From the NCBI GenBank assembly GCA_025350705.1, contig JANXXH010000066.1, positions 1 through 39,104 on the forward strand: a stretch of DNA of 39,104 nucleotides, given 5' to 3'. The position numbers were made by a program, and so were the translations under genes. A model generated the notes under the pieces. The model was not told where the DNA came from, did not search any database, and saw only the letters and a list, made by a program, of their open reading frames with translations. The DNA comes from Gallionella sp. (GTDB taxonomy: Bacteria; Pseudomonadota; Gammaproteobacteria; Burkholderiales; Gallionellaceae). Position 1 is the first letter of the stretch. Every line of letters begins with the position of its first letter. This document shows positions 1 to 6,538 of the stretch, piece after piece.

Positions 1-74
1 CGAGATAGTAGCCCCACGCTCAAATAGTCGGACATTCGAACATGCCCTCCCAGCTCCGCCGCTTTCCCCGCCAT
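1..74 (-). CDS. IS4-type transposase, N-terminal fragment cut by the window edge
   Basis: The minus strand opens with ATG at 74 and stays open to position 1, giving 24 residues. They end in the stretch HVRMSDYLSVGLLSR. This resembles the conserved start of the IS4-family transposase N-terminal domain, where a (R)xSDxxSxGxL(T/S)R pattern precedes the helical domain. Only this short stretch is visible, so the catalytic DDE region cannot be judged. The upstream ribosome-binding site is weak (GGGGGC about 6 bases before ATG). The assignment rests on motif recognition alone; a chance reading frame is the main alternative. Confidence 0.45.
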   Translation of the reverse strand, partial: MAGKAAELGGHVRMSDYLSVGLLS

Positions 75-570
75 GATTTGCCCCCGGTATGATTTGCGTA
101 CCGGTGAATTGTAATGGGAATTTCGTTAAGTGAACAGCATTGCGGACTGACCACCATACTGCCATGATTAGACAGACACCTGTTGTGGTTCTTCTGGTCA
201 ATGCCAGCCCAGCATAACACCCGAAATCTGATCAATTCAAAGCCAGCAGCAACAACCAGAGTTCCACTAGCGGCTTTCAGGCGGTGATTAATAAGGAGTG
301 AATCTCGGGTCCGTACCAAGACCCGAACGCAACCTGATGATACAAATAGCCCTGTCCGCATTACCAATACATGTTCGGACGGACCTGTAATATGAGTAAC
401 CGTTATACTCTGGACTACGTGACATGACTTTCTACCGAATCTTCCTAAATGGCACAAGCATTTAAATCCAAAAACCTTGATTGTAATAATTCTATCATTG
501 TCTTTTATACTACTCTTGCAGTTAGGACTGAATCGATTGAGGACGTCGTTGAGATTGAGAGGAGTGGAAA
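75..570. other. Gene-poor stretch containing the left arm of an inverted repeat
   Basis: No convincing gene is seen here. The minus strand stays open over much of it, but the reading frame overlaps the 111-bp repeat (143-253) and shows no family signature. A TATACT hexamer at 506-511, about 60 bases before the small membrane-protein gene, could serve as its -10 box; no good -35 accompanies it. Confidence 0.35.
143..253 (-). repeat. Left arm of a 111-bp inverted repeat
   Basis: The reverse complement of 143-253 matches 1488-1598 at 109 of 111 positions by eye; the two differences are A/G and T/G. Homology stops abruptly on both sides. The two arms enclose 1.2 kb with two small genes. The sequence is not one I can assign to a known insertion-sequence end. 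Confidence 0.85.
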
Positions 571-672
571 ATGTCTGCTAAAGAAGTAATCATCATCGTT
601 TTGTTATTGATCATTTTCGTGGTTTCATTTATTTACTGGGTAAGGTCGAGCGGTGGGGGTGGATTCTGGTAG
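571..672 (+). CDS. 33-residue single-helix membrane protein
   Basis: ATG at 571 is preceded by a strong ribosome-binding site (GAGAGGAG, about 6 bases upstream) and the frame ends with TAG at 670-672. The product begins MSAKEV, continues with about 17 hydrophobic residues (roughly 6-22, rich in Ile, Leu and Val), then YWVR, and ends in a glycine-rich tail, SSGGGGFW. This is a typical one-pass small membrane protein with a short N-terminus. It lies between the two arms of the inverted repeat, about 250 bases before the Sel1-repeat gene on the same strand. I do not recognise a family. The function is unknown; the good ribosome-binding site and clean helix argue that it is real. Confidence 0.55.
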   Translation: MSAKEVIIIVLLLIIFVVSFIYWVRSSGGGGFW

Positions 673-864
673 GAGACAGGGATTTCAGGCTATGTTTGGA
701 ATCTAGAAGAAATTGAAGCTTTAATTGTTTAAGATAAATTGGCTGAAACAATTTCAAACTGAACCACTACCTGAAATTGATATTTCTTACGGTTGGATCC
801 ATAGTCACTGGATTTGCGTTTGGCGGGATTGCACGGTTTGCCACACTATTTATTTTTCTTTCTG
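673..864. other. AT-rich spacer, no gene seen
   Basis: This stretch lies between the small membrane-protein gene and the promoter of the Sel1-repeat gene. Short open frames occur, but none has a ribosome-binding site or a recognisable product. Confidence 0.3.
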
Positions 865-892
865 TTGCACCGAACTAAATGTTTTGTATACT
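865..892 (+). promoter_or_regulatory. Sigma-70 promoter of the Sel1-repeat gene
   Basis: TTGCAC at 865-870 and TATACT at 887-892 are separated by 16 bases. Each hexamer matches the consensus at five of six positions. The expected transcription start, near 899, precedes the chosen start codon at 925. Confidence 0.55.
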
Positions 893-924
893 AGCCTGAG
901 CTTTTGTTATTGTTGAAAAGAAAA

Positions 925-1437
925 ATGGAAATGAAGCATTGTTTTAAGCAGATGTCTTTAGTTTGTTTATGCTTGTTTGCGTTGATCAGACTTGCTATAG
1001 CCGATACCTTGTTAGATGCAAAAAATGCATTCGATGCTGGTGACTATGCAAAAGCTGCGAAGCTATTCAAGCCTCTGGCAAAAAAAGGCAATGCTATCGC
1101 CCAAGTAAGTCTTGGCGAGATGTATGTCAATGGGCAGGGTGTTTCTCAAGATGACCAAGAGGCAGAGAAATGGTATCGACTGGCGGCAGCACAGGGTAAT
1201 TCTGTTGCACAATCCTATCTTGGGTGGATGTATATCAATGGACAAGGTGTCCCTCAAAATTTTGTGTTGGCATATATGTGGCTGAACATCGCTTCCTCAA
1301 CTGAGACGGATAGCAATAGAAAGCAGCAAGCTGTCGAAAGCCGTGACAAAACTGAAAGGCTAATGAATGAGCAGCAAATTGCTGAAGCTCAGGAACTTAC
1401 AAAGAAATGCACCGCAAACAAATTTAAGGGGTGTTAA
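925..1437 (+). CDS. Sel1-like repeat secreted protein
   Basis: The 170-residue product begins with a signal peptide: a basic n-region, a hydrophobic stretch LVCLCLFALIRLAIA, and likely cleavage before DTLLDA. The mature part has a TPR/Sel1-type half repeat (FDAGDYAKAAKLFKPLAKKG) followed by two Sel1 repeats. One is centred on LGEMYVNGQGV and WYRLAAAQG, the other on LGWMYINGQGV and AYMWLNIAS. Sel1 repeats are alpha-solenoids that mediate protein-protein contacts; here the protein is probably periplasmic. Two cysteines near the C-terminus (CTANKFKGC) could form a disulphide. ATG at 925 was chosen because the promoter lies at 865-892 and AAAAG precedes it; TTG at 904 and ATG at 931 are alternatives. 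The partner is unknown. Confidence 0.8.
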   Translation: MEMKHCFKQMSLVCLCLFALIRLAIADTLLDAKNAFDAGDYAKAAKLFKPLAKKGNAIAQVSLGEMYVNGQGVSQDDQEAEKWYRLAAAQGNSVAQSYLGWMYINGQGVPQNFVLAYMWLNIASSTETDSNRKQQAVESRDKTERLMNEQQIAEAQELTKKCTANKFKGC

Positions 1438-1487
1438 CAAATCAAAAACGCACGTCTTTCAGACATTGAGTATTTGCGGTTAAGAAT

Positions 1488-1598
1488 GTTGCTGCTGGCT
1501 TTGAATTGATCAGATTTCGGGTGTTATGCTGGGCTGGCATTGACCAGAAGAACCGCAACAGGTGGCTGTCTAATCATGGCAGTATGGTGGTCAGTCCG
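1488..1598 (+). repeat. Right arm of the 111-bp inverted repeat
   Basis: This is the partner of the copy at 143-253 in opposite orientation, with two mismatches. It starts 50 bases after the Sel1-gene stop codon and ends a few bases before a reading-frame remnant (1606-1794), whose 5' part seems to be missing. Confidence 0.85.
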
Positions 1599-1605
1599 TA
1601 AATAG

Positions 1606-1794
1606 CAGCATGGTCAATTTCTTACCAGCGCCAACAGTCTGGATTTCCAAAAGTCACTCGAATACCACAACAAAGCCCATGAATTACATCCAAAGTCAAA
1701 TTATTACATTGCGCCAGGTTTTAAAGACTTCGGCGACATGATTTCCAAGTTAGAAGGAGAGTTTGGCTGTCCCGATTCTCGAAATTCTGAATAA
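1606..1794 (+). pseudogene. Orphan 3' fragment of an unknown gene
   Basis: A frame with no start codon runs from just after a TAG at 1603-1605 to TAA at 1792-1794. It encodes about 62 residues of ordinary, mixed composition (for example HPKSNYYIAPGFKDFGDM). It begins immediately after the right arm of the inverted repeat, as if the repeat had replaced the 5' part of a gene. I do not recognise the family. A chance open frame is possible. Confidence 0.3.
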
Positions 1795-2311
1795 CCGATT
1801 TGTGTTTCTGAAGTTGGCGAATCGCTCATTTCGGGTAATGAATTTGTAAGACATTAGGTCCGGTCTGGGCACGGAGCTGCCGATTCATTAATTCTCAACG
1901 TGTCCGCTTTGGCTTGCACATCAGTCGTTCTAAGAACTCACTGCCAACGGCAGAGAAGGTTAAGGTTTGTAGGATGGCAACCGACAAGAGGCCACCTATC
2001 GTGAGTGTGACGTAGCAGAGGTTGGCGTCGTACAAGCCCCCAGGGAGGAAACCGCGGCGAGTACCTCGAGGTTCAGTTCGGAGTGGAAGCTATGGGGATA
2101 GTAGGTTGCGACCGGGATATGGTTGCGGCAGAAGCTGATGCCGATTGACCGTTGGGTGACGCCGACGAGGGGCTGTAGGGGGTGGCGCAGTCGATTCCTG
2201 CGTGCGGTTGCTGCGCGGAAACGACAGTTTCCCGTGATGAGGCAAAGCGGATCCTTGTCGGGGCGTGCCGACGATCGACGGTGTCGTGATTTGGCAGATC
2301 GAGATACCCGG
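1795..2311. other. Non-coding stretch, probably including the 3' end of the IS91-like element
   Basis: GC content rises from about 1850 onward, towards the IS91-like transposase. A minus-strand frame without a start codon, 1895-2089, gives about 64 residues including a hydrophobic run (GGLLSVAILQTLTFSAVG); it may be chance. IS91-family elements carry a replication origin (oriIS) beyond the transposase stop codon, so part of this stretch should belong to the element. I cannot place its exact end. Confidence 0.35.
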
Positions 2312-3502
2312 TCATGCTGCGTTCCTCAAGACAGGCGGAGCACGGATGGGTAGCCTGCGTGCCAAGACATCGACGACGACCATTTCCGCACCGCAATCCG
2401 GGCACACGAACGGGGACCTCTGACGTTGCGGTCTGTCATCGTCAGCAACTGCTTCTGGAGTATCAGGGACAGCATCAAGCAGCCGCATGGCCTTTTCGAT
2501 ATTGTTCGTGCGTCCGCTATTGGCGAAGAGCCCGTAATAGCGGATACGGTGAAACCCCCTGGGCAGGACATGCAGCAAAAAGCGGCGCATGAATTCTTCC
2601 GCATCAAGCGTCATGGTCTTGTGGCGTGTCGCCCCCTTTGCCCGATAATCCTTCCAGCGGAAGGAGACGCGATGCTCGTCCATCGAGACAAGGCGGCGAT
2701 TCGAGATGGCGACACGGTGTGTGTAACGCGAGAGGTAGGCCAATACTGCCTCGGGCCCGGCGAAAGGCCGCTTGGCATAAACCACCCATTCCCGGCTCTT
2801 GAGCATTCCCAGCCAGTCGGCGAATCGTTCCGACTGGGCAAGCACGGCATGCTCGCCGAAGAATTGCAGCATCCCTGCGCGGTAGGCACGGTCGAACTCT
2901 TCGAGGAAGCGCCGCCGGAACAGACGCGACAGAACACGTACCGGCAGGAAGAAACCACGCTTGCACGCCACCCATCGTTCGCCGTCCCTTGAGATGCCGC
3001 CACCCGGAACGATGCCATGCACGTGGGGATGGTGGGTGAGCGCCGAACCCCAGGTATGCAGTACCAGTGTTGCGCCGATCTGTGCGCCAAGGTGTTTATC
3101 GTCGGCGGCAATGGTGCAGAGCGTTTCGCCGGCGACTTCAAACAGTAGCCGGTAGACGAGCGCCTTGTTGTAATAGGCGATCTGGGCGATCTCCTCCGGG
3201 AGGGTGAACACCACGTGGCAGTACTCCACCGGCAGCAGTTCCGCCTGCCTCGCCTCGAGCCAGCGCTGTGCGGCAGCCCCTTGGCACTTCGGGCAATGCC
3301 GGTTGCGGCAGGAGTTGTAGGATACCTCGGCATGGCCGCAAGCATTGCAACGCAAGGCATGGCCTCCCAGTGCTGCGCTGCGGCACTGTTCGATGGCGGA
3401 CATGACCTTGAGCTGCGTGAGGCTCAGGTGTCCACTCTGAGCTTGCCGATAGCGCGGCCCATGGGCGCGGAAGATGTCCGCGACTTCCAGTGCGGGGCGC
3501 AC
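2312..3502 (-). CDS. IS91-family transposase (Y2 HUH rolling-circle type)
   Basis: The 396-residue product is full length for the family. Near residues 45-75 it has a cysteine-rich zinc-binding region (CNACGH followed by CRNRHCPKC). The HUH metal-binding motif appears as HPHVHGIVPGGG around residue 160. The paired catalytic tyrosines appear as YLSRYTHRVAISN in the second half. These residues nick single-stranded DNA for rolling-circle transposition. The start is GTG at 3502, only 3 bases after the stop codon of the upstream tyrosine recombinase, so the two are probably translationally coupled. All key residues look intact, so the gene may be active. Confidence 0.93.
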   Translation of the reverse strand: MRPALEVADIFRAHGPRYRQAQSGHLSLTQLKVMSAIEQCRSAALGGHALRCNACGHAEVSYNSCRNRHCPKCQGAAAQRWLEARQAELLPVEYCHVVFTLPEEIAQIAYYNKALVYRLLFEVAGETLCTIAADDKHLGAQIGATLVLHTWGSALTHHPHVHGIVPGGGISRDGERWVACKRGFFLPVRVLSRLFRRRFLEEFDRAYRAGMLQFFGEHAVLAQSERFADWLGMLKSREWVVYAKRPFAGPEAVLAYLSRYTHRVAISNRRLVSMDEHRVSFRWKDYRAKGATRHKTMTLDAEEFMRRFLLHVLPRGFHRIRYYGLFANSGRTNNIEKAMRLLDAVPDTPEAVADDDRPQRQRSPFVCPDCGAEMVVVDVLARRLPIRAPPVLRNAA

Positions 3503-3505
3503 AAT

Positions 3506-4390
3506 CTATGTGCGGTGCAGCATCTCCAGCGGACTGACCACTTCACGTAAAAGGTCGGTGGCGACCTGGGTATAGATCGTGGTGGTCTCGATCTTCTTGT
3601 GCCCGAGCAGTACCTGGATCACGCGGATATCCACCTTCTGTTCCAGGAGATGGGTGGCGAAGCTGTGGCGCAGGGTGTGCATCGAGACGCGCCGGTCGAT
3701 CTCGGCGGAAGTTGCAGCCGCATGGATGGCACGGTTGAGCTGACGGGTAGAAAGCTGATTGATGGGATTTTGCCCGGGAAAGAGCCAACCGCCGTCGAGC
3801 ATTCTGCCCTGTGCACGCGACTCCTTCCACCATGCGCGTAGGCGATCGAGCAGGAGCGGCGGGAGCATGGCGTAGCGATCCTTGGAACCCTTGCCCTGGT
3901 CGATGCGCAGGATCATGCGTTCGCTATCAACGTCGCCAACCTTGAGTGCGACCACCTCGCTAGCCCGGAGTCCGGCGCCGTAGGCGACCGACAATGCCGT
4001 CTGGTATTTCAGGCTGCCTGCACAACGGATCAGGCGTGCGACCTCTTCGCGGGAAAGTATCACTGGAAGCTTGTGCGGCACGTGTACCGATTCCATCATG
4101 TCCATGACGTCAACGCGGCGGACGGTCACCGCGAAGAAGAACTTCAGCGCGGTAATGGTGATATTGATGGTGATCGCCGACGTGCCAAGGTTGACAAGGT
4201 GCAGTTGATAACGCCGCAGGTCTTCGGCAGTCGCACTGTCCGGCGATCGGCGAAGGAACTGTGCGAGGTTTCGTACTGCCCGGATGTAGCCAGACTGTGT
4301 CTTGGGCGAGAGTTTGCGCATTCGCATGTCATCGAGCATGCGCTGGCGCAGCGGCGAGATGGTTGGAACAGCCCCGTGATGTGTACTCAT
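3506..4390 (-). CDS. Tyrosine recombinase/phage-type integrase of the IS91-like element
   Basis: The 294-residue product has an N-terminal SAM-like core-binding domain (about 15-100, SPKTQSGYIRAVRNLAQFL) and a C-terminal catalytic domain. Catalytic residues are visible: Arg in GAGLRASEVVAL, the HTLRHSFATHLL motif, the LLGH histidine, and the nucleophile Tyr in TTTIYTQV. ATG at 4390 has an excellent ribosome-binding site, AAGGAG about 7 bases upstream; an in-frame extension further upstream is less likely. It precedes the IS91 transposase by 3 bases. Its role is probably resolution or integration of the transposition product, inferred from the association rather than shown. Confidence 0.92.
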   Translation of the reverse strand: MSTHHGAVPTISPLRQRMLDDMRMRKLSPKTQSGYIRAVRNLAQFLRRSPDSATAEDLRRYQLHLVNLGTSAITINITITALKFFFAVTVRRVDVMDMMESVHVPHKLPVILSREEVARLIRCAGSLKYQTALSVAYGAGLRASEVVALKVGDVDSERMILRIDQGKGSKDRYAMLPPLLLDRLRAWWKESRAQGRMLDGGWLFPGQNPINQLSTRQLNRAIHAAATSAEIDRRVSMHTLRHSFATHLLEQKVDIRVIQVLLGHKKIETTTIYTQVATDLLREVVSPLEMLHRT

Positions 4391-4707
4391 GATTCTTCTC
4401 CTTGTCGTGAACGAGGCGGATTGCCTCAGCCAACAACATAAAGAAAAGAATCTATGTTTCAATAACCCCCGCTCGTGGGTCGGAGCTCCAACTACCGCGC
4501 TAGCGGTTTAGTCCTTGGCCGAATAGCGGCCATTTGCAGTAAGCGAGATGACCATCTCCAATGTGTCGATAGCTCCAATTGGCGAACGACAGCTTTCGAG
4601 CAATGAAAATTTTGTGGGTTGGAAAATTTTGACTACCTAAAAGATTCAATCGTGACGTAGCGTTATTACGCCGGAAGCCGACAGACACCCGGTTAATGCG
4701 GCGAACG
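4391..4707. other. Intergenic stretch between the IS91-like unit and the island integrase
   Basis: No gene is supported. It probably contains the 5' end of the IS91-like element near 4460-4500, where sequence character changes. The segment around 4510-4640 resembles diverged repetitive intergenic DNA (GGCCGAATAGCGGCC near 4517), but I cannot name it. Confidence 0.3.
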
Positions 4708-5976
4708 TCAGGCTGCTTGCCCGTGCAACGGGATTACTTCCGCCCCGGCCTTGAGCTTGCCCAGATAATCCGCCCATAGCTGCATCATCTTTCGGCGCTC
4801 GACAAGGTGAGCGGTGCGGTTGTATGCGCGCCCGTTCGGATCACGCACGGCGTGGGCAAGCTGGTGTTCGATGAAATCCGGGCGCACCCCCAGCACTTCG
4901 TCCAGGATAGTACGCACCATTGCGCGGAAGCCGTGGCCGCTCATTTCATCCTTGGCATAGCCCATGCGCCGCAAGGCGGCCAGCACGGCGTTATCACTCA
5001 TCGGCCTATCATTGGTGCGCGCGCCGGGGAACACATAGCGCCCGCCGCCTGTCATTGCGTGAAGCTCGCGGAGGAGTTCCACCGCTTGTGTGGATAGGGG
5101 AACAAGGTGCGGTTCGCGCATCTTCATCCGTTCGGCGGGGATATTCCACTGTGCTTTGTCCAGATTTATTTCCGCCCATTCCGCTTTGCGCAGTTCGCCG
5201 GGGCGCACGAAAAACAGCGGGGCGAGGCGCAGGGCACATTTGGTGACGAAGTAGCCTTGATAGCCGTCTATGGCACGCAGCAGTTCGCCTATGGCCTTCG
5301 GGTCGGTGATGGCGGCGTGGTGTTCGACTTTCTTGCTGGGCATGTATTCGGATAAACGCGCTGTCGGGTCGCCTTGTGAATATCCTTTTTTGGCGGCATA
5401 TCCGAATACTCGGCCACAGTTCCAAAGGACGCGCCGGGCAATATCCAGTGCGCCCCTGTCTACAATGCGCTGGATGGCGGCATCTATTTCCGGCGTAGTG
5501 ATTTCATTGATCGGTAGTCTCCCCAGCCAAGGGAAAATATCTTTTTCCATCCAGCCGATAATTCTTTCCGTTTGCTTGTCGGCGCGTCTGTCCGTTGGGA
5601 CAGATGCCCATTCTCGCGCAACATCTTCAAAAGAACCGACAGCAGGCAAGCCTTCATCTATCCGCCGTTCGGCTTCCAGGCGTTTCGCTTGTACCTGCTT
5701 ACTTGCCTTGCGGATATCGCTGGGGTCTGTTCCTGCCGCTACCAGTTCGCGCGCATCGTTGGCATTTTTCCGAGCGGCGCCCAATGTTGTGTCAGGGTAA
5801 ACCCCTAAAGAAAGGGTCTTGCGCTTGCCGCCTATGGAGTAATCAAAACGCCACCACTTCGCACCATCTGGCTTGACCAGAACATAAAGCCCATCGCCAT
5901 CACTCAAGCGGTACATCGCCGCCTTGGGTTTCGCGTTCTTGATTGTCACGTCCGCTTTTATTTTGTGTCGCGCCAT
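4708..5976 (-). CDS. P4-type tyrosine integrase of the genomic island
   Basis: The 422-residue product has the N-terminal DUF4102 arm-binding domain (about 8-90, with LSDGDGLYVLVKPDGAKWW and LSLGVYPDTTLGAAR), a central core-binding domain (about 105-190) and the catalytic domain. Active-site residues seen are Arg in FVRPGELRKAEW, the GHGFRAMVRT motif, the HQLAH histidine, and Tyr in RAYNRTAHL. It would catalyse site-specific integration and excision. It reads away from the tRNA-Leu gene, whose 3' end is about 190 bases upstream, which is the usual layout for an island inserted in a tRNA gene. ATG at 5976 has GAGGAG about 9 bases upstream. One of six repeated motifs (TGCAGTAACT) overlaps the leader between the two, suggesting self-repression. 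Confidence 0.93.
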   Translation of the reverse strand: MARHKIKADVTIKNAKPKAAMYRLSDGDGLYVLVKPDGAKWWRFDYSIGGKRKTLSLGVYPDTTLGAARKNANDARELVAAGTDPSDIRKASKQVQAKRLEAERRIDEGLPAVGSFEDVAREWASVPTDRRADKQTERIIGWMEKDIFPWLGRLPINEITTPEIDAAIQRIVDRGALDIARRVLWNCGRVFGYAAKKGYSQGDPTARLSEYMPSKKVEHHAAITDPKAIGELLRAIDGYQGYFVTKCALRLAPLFFVRPGELRKAEWAEINLDKAQWNIPAERMKMREPHLVPLSTQAVELLRELHAMTGGGRYVFPGARTNDRPMSDNAVLAALRRMGYAKDEMSGHGFRAMVRTILDEVLGVRPDFIEHQLAHAVRDPNGRAYNRTAHLVERRKMMQLWADYLGKLKAGAEVIPLHGQAA

Positions 5977-5977
5977 T

Positions 5978-6088
5978 GCAGTAACTCCTCAAGTGAAAAG
6001 CAGTAACTCACCAAATGGAAAACAGTAACAAGGCGAGTTACTGCATAAGTTACTGCATTTTTAGCCGGATTGCAAGGGATGTTACTGC
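5978..6088. promoter_or_regulatory. Array of six TGCAGTAACT-like motifs upstream of the integrase
   Basis: Three copies read on the plus strand at 5978, 6000 and 6022 (exactly 22 bases apart; the third is degenerate), and three are inverted at about 6036-6044, 6048-6056 and 6081-6088. The first lies in the integrase leader, between ribosome-binding site and start codon. The array fills the space between the integrase start and the tRNA-Leu 3' end. Likely roles are arm-type integrase sites, or an operator for the integrase or an excisionase. This is inferred from position and regular spacing. Confidence 0.6.
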
Positions 6089-6169
6089 ATTATGCTGGAC
6101 GCTAAAATCCATGTAATCATTGTTTTTATTGGGTTAGTGGACTTCTTTGGACTGTATAGAACAAGCTGA

Positions 6170-6261
6170 TGGTGCCCGGAACCGGAATCGAACCGGTACG
6201 CTGGTTTTACCCTAGCGACGGATTTTAAGTCCGTTGTGTCTACCAATTTCACCACCCGGGC
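6170..6261 (-). tRNA. tRNA-Leu (anticodon TAA)
   Basis: The minus strand folds as a class II tRNA: acceptor GCCCGGG pairs with a 3' TCCGGGC (one G-T pair), followed by A and an encoded CCA. The anticodon loop reads CTTAAAA with anticodon TAA; a long variable arm follows, then the T loop GGTTCGATTCC. It is the last tRNA of the cluster, and its 3' end is the inferred integration site of the island. Confidence 0.95.
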
Positions 6262-6267
6262 GGGCAT

Positions 6268-6341
6268 TGGAGGCGAGACCCGGAATCGAACCGGGATAGG
6301 CGGATTTGCAATCCGCTGCATAACCATTTTGCTATCTCGCC
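6268..6341 (-). tRNA. tRNA-Cys (anticodon GCA)
   Basis: A 74-base cloverleaf on the minus strand: acceptor GGCGAGA pairs with TCTCGCC, then T and an encoded CCA. The anticodon loop ATTGCAAAT contains GCA, and the T arm CCGGTTCGATTCCGG is intact. It lies 6 bases upstream of tRNA-Leu. Confidence 0.95.
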
Positions 6342-6370
6342 GTAGCGCAAAAACCACTTTTTGAAATGAT

Positions 6371-6398
6371 TGAGGGAAAGCCAGAATGCTTTCCCTCA
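6371..6398 (-). other. Perfect 11-bp hairpin between tRNA-Gly and tRNA-Cys
   Basis: TGAGGGAAAGC and GCTTTCCCTCA flank a 6-base loop in the 61-base spacer of the tRNA operon. No run of T follows, so it is not a classical terminator. It may be a processing signal for the tRNA precursor. Confidence 0.5.
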
Positions 6399-6402
6399 GA
6401 TT

Positions 6403-6478
6403 TGGAGCGGGAGAAGAGTCTCGAACTCTCGACCTATACCTTGGCAAGGTATCGCTCTACCAACTGAGCTACTCCCGC
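6403..6478 (-). tRNA. tRNA-Gly (anticodon GCC)
   Basis: A 76-base cloverleaf on the minus strand: acceptor GCGGGAG pairs with CTCCCGC, followed by T and encoded CCA. The D arm AGCTCAGTTGGTAGAGC and anticodon loop TTGCCAA (GCC) are standard. It is the first tRNA behind the promoter at 6493-6520. Confidence 0.95.
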
Positions 6479-6492
6479 GAAACGAGTTGCGC

Positions 6493-6520
6493 ATTATAGG
6501 GATATTCAAATTCCTGTCAA
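6493..6520 (-). promoter_or_regulatory. Consensus sigma-70 promoter of the tRNA operon
   Basis: On the minus strand TTGACA (6515-6520) and TATAAT (6493-6498) are 16 bases apart, and both match consensus at every position. GCGCAAC follows, a GC-rich discriminator of the type found at stringently controlled stable-RNA promoters. tRNA-Gly starts 14 bases after the -10 box. Confidence 0.85.
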
Positions 6521-6538
6521 TAATTTCGCCATTAATAA

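Larger units (their letters stand above)
2312..4390 (-). mobile_element. IS91-like element with accessory tyrosine recombinase (coding core)
   Basis: This marks the coding core of a two-gene mobile unit: a tyrosine recombinase (3506-4390) and an HUH transposase (2312-3502), both on the minus strand and separated by 3 bases. Pairs of this type are known among IS91 relatives. These elements lack terminal inverted repeats and make no target duplication, so the outer ends cannot be read directly. They probably lie somewhere in 1850-2311 and 4391-4500. Confidence 0.75.
1..6169. mobile_element. Genomic island, tRNA-Leu-proximal end (left end outside window)
   Basis: Everything left of the tRNA-Leu gene is accessory in character: a P4-type integrase next to the tRNA 3' end, an IS91-like unit, a transposase start, gene fragments and lower gene density. 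Right of the tRNA genes the order is conserved core genome. P4-type integrases commonly recombine into tRNA 3' ends, so the tRNA-proximal attachment site is inferred to lie in the tRNA-Leu 3' end near 6170-6195. I looked for a second copy of the tRNA-Leu 3' end in 1-4700 and saw none, so the far junction must be beyond the window or degraded. The left coordinate is only the window edge. Confidence 0.5.

Noticed and set aside
20-457. A 145-codon minus-strand frame at the left edge
   Set aside because: It runs through the 111-bp repeat and into the region better read in another frame as an IS4-type transposase start; no start context or motif.
725-916. A 63-codon plus-strand frame before the Sel1 gene
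   Set aside because: No ribosome-binding site; it crosses the promoter of the Sel1-repeat gene and has a Cys/Trp-rich, unlikely composition.
4500-4688. A 62-codon minus-strand frame before the island integrase stop
   Set aside because: No start context; the sequence resembles diverged intergenic repetitive DNA.
1-4700. A second tRNA-Leu 3' end as far attachment site
   Set aside because: No copy of the tRNA-Leu T arm and acceptor sequence was found by reading this stretch.
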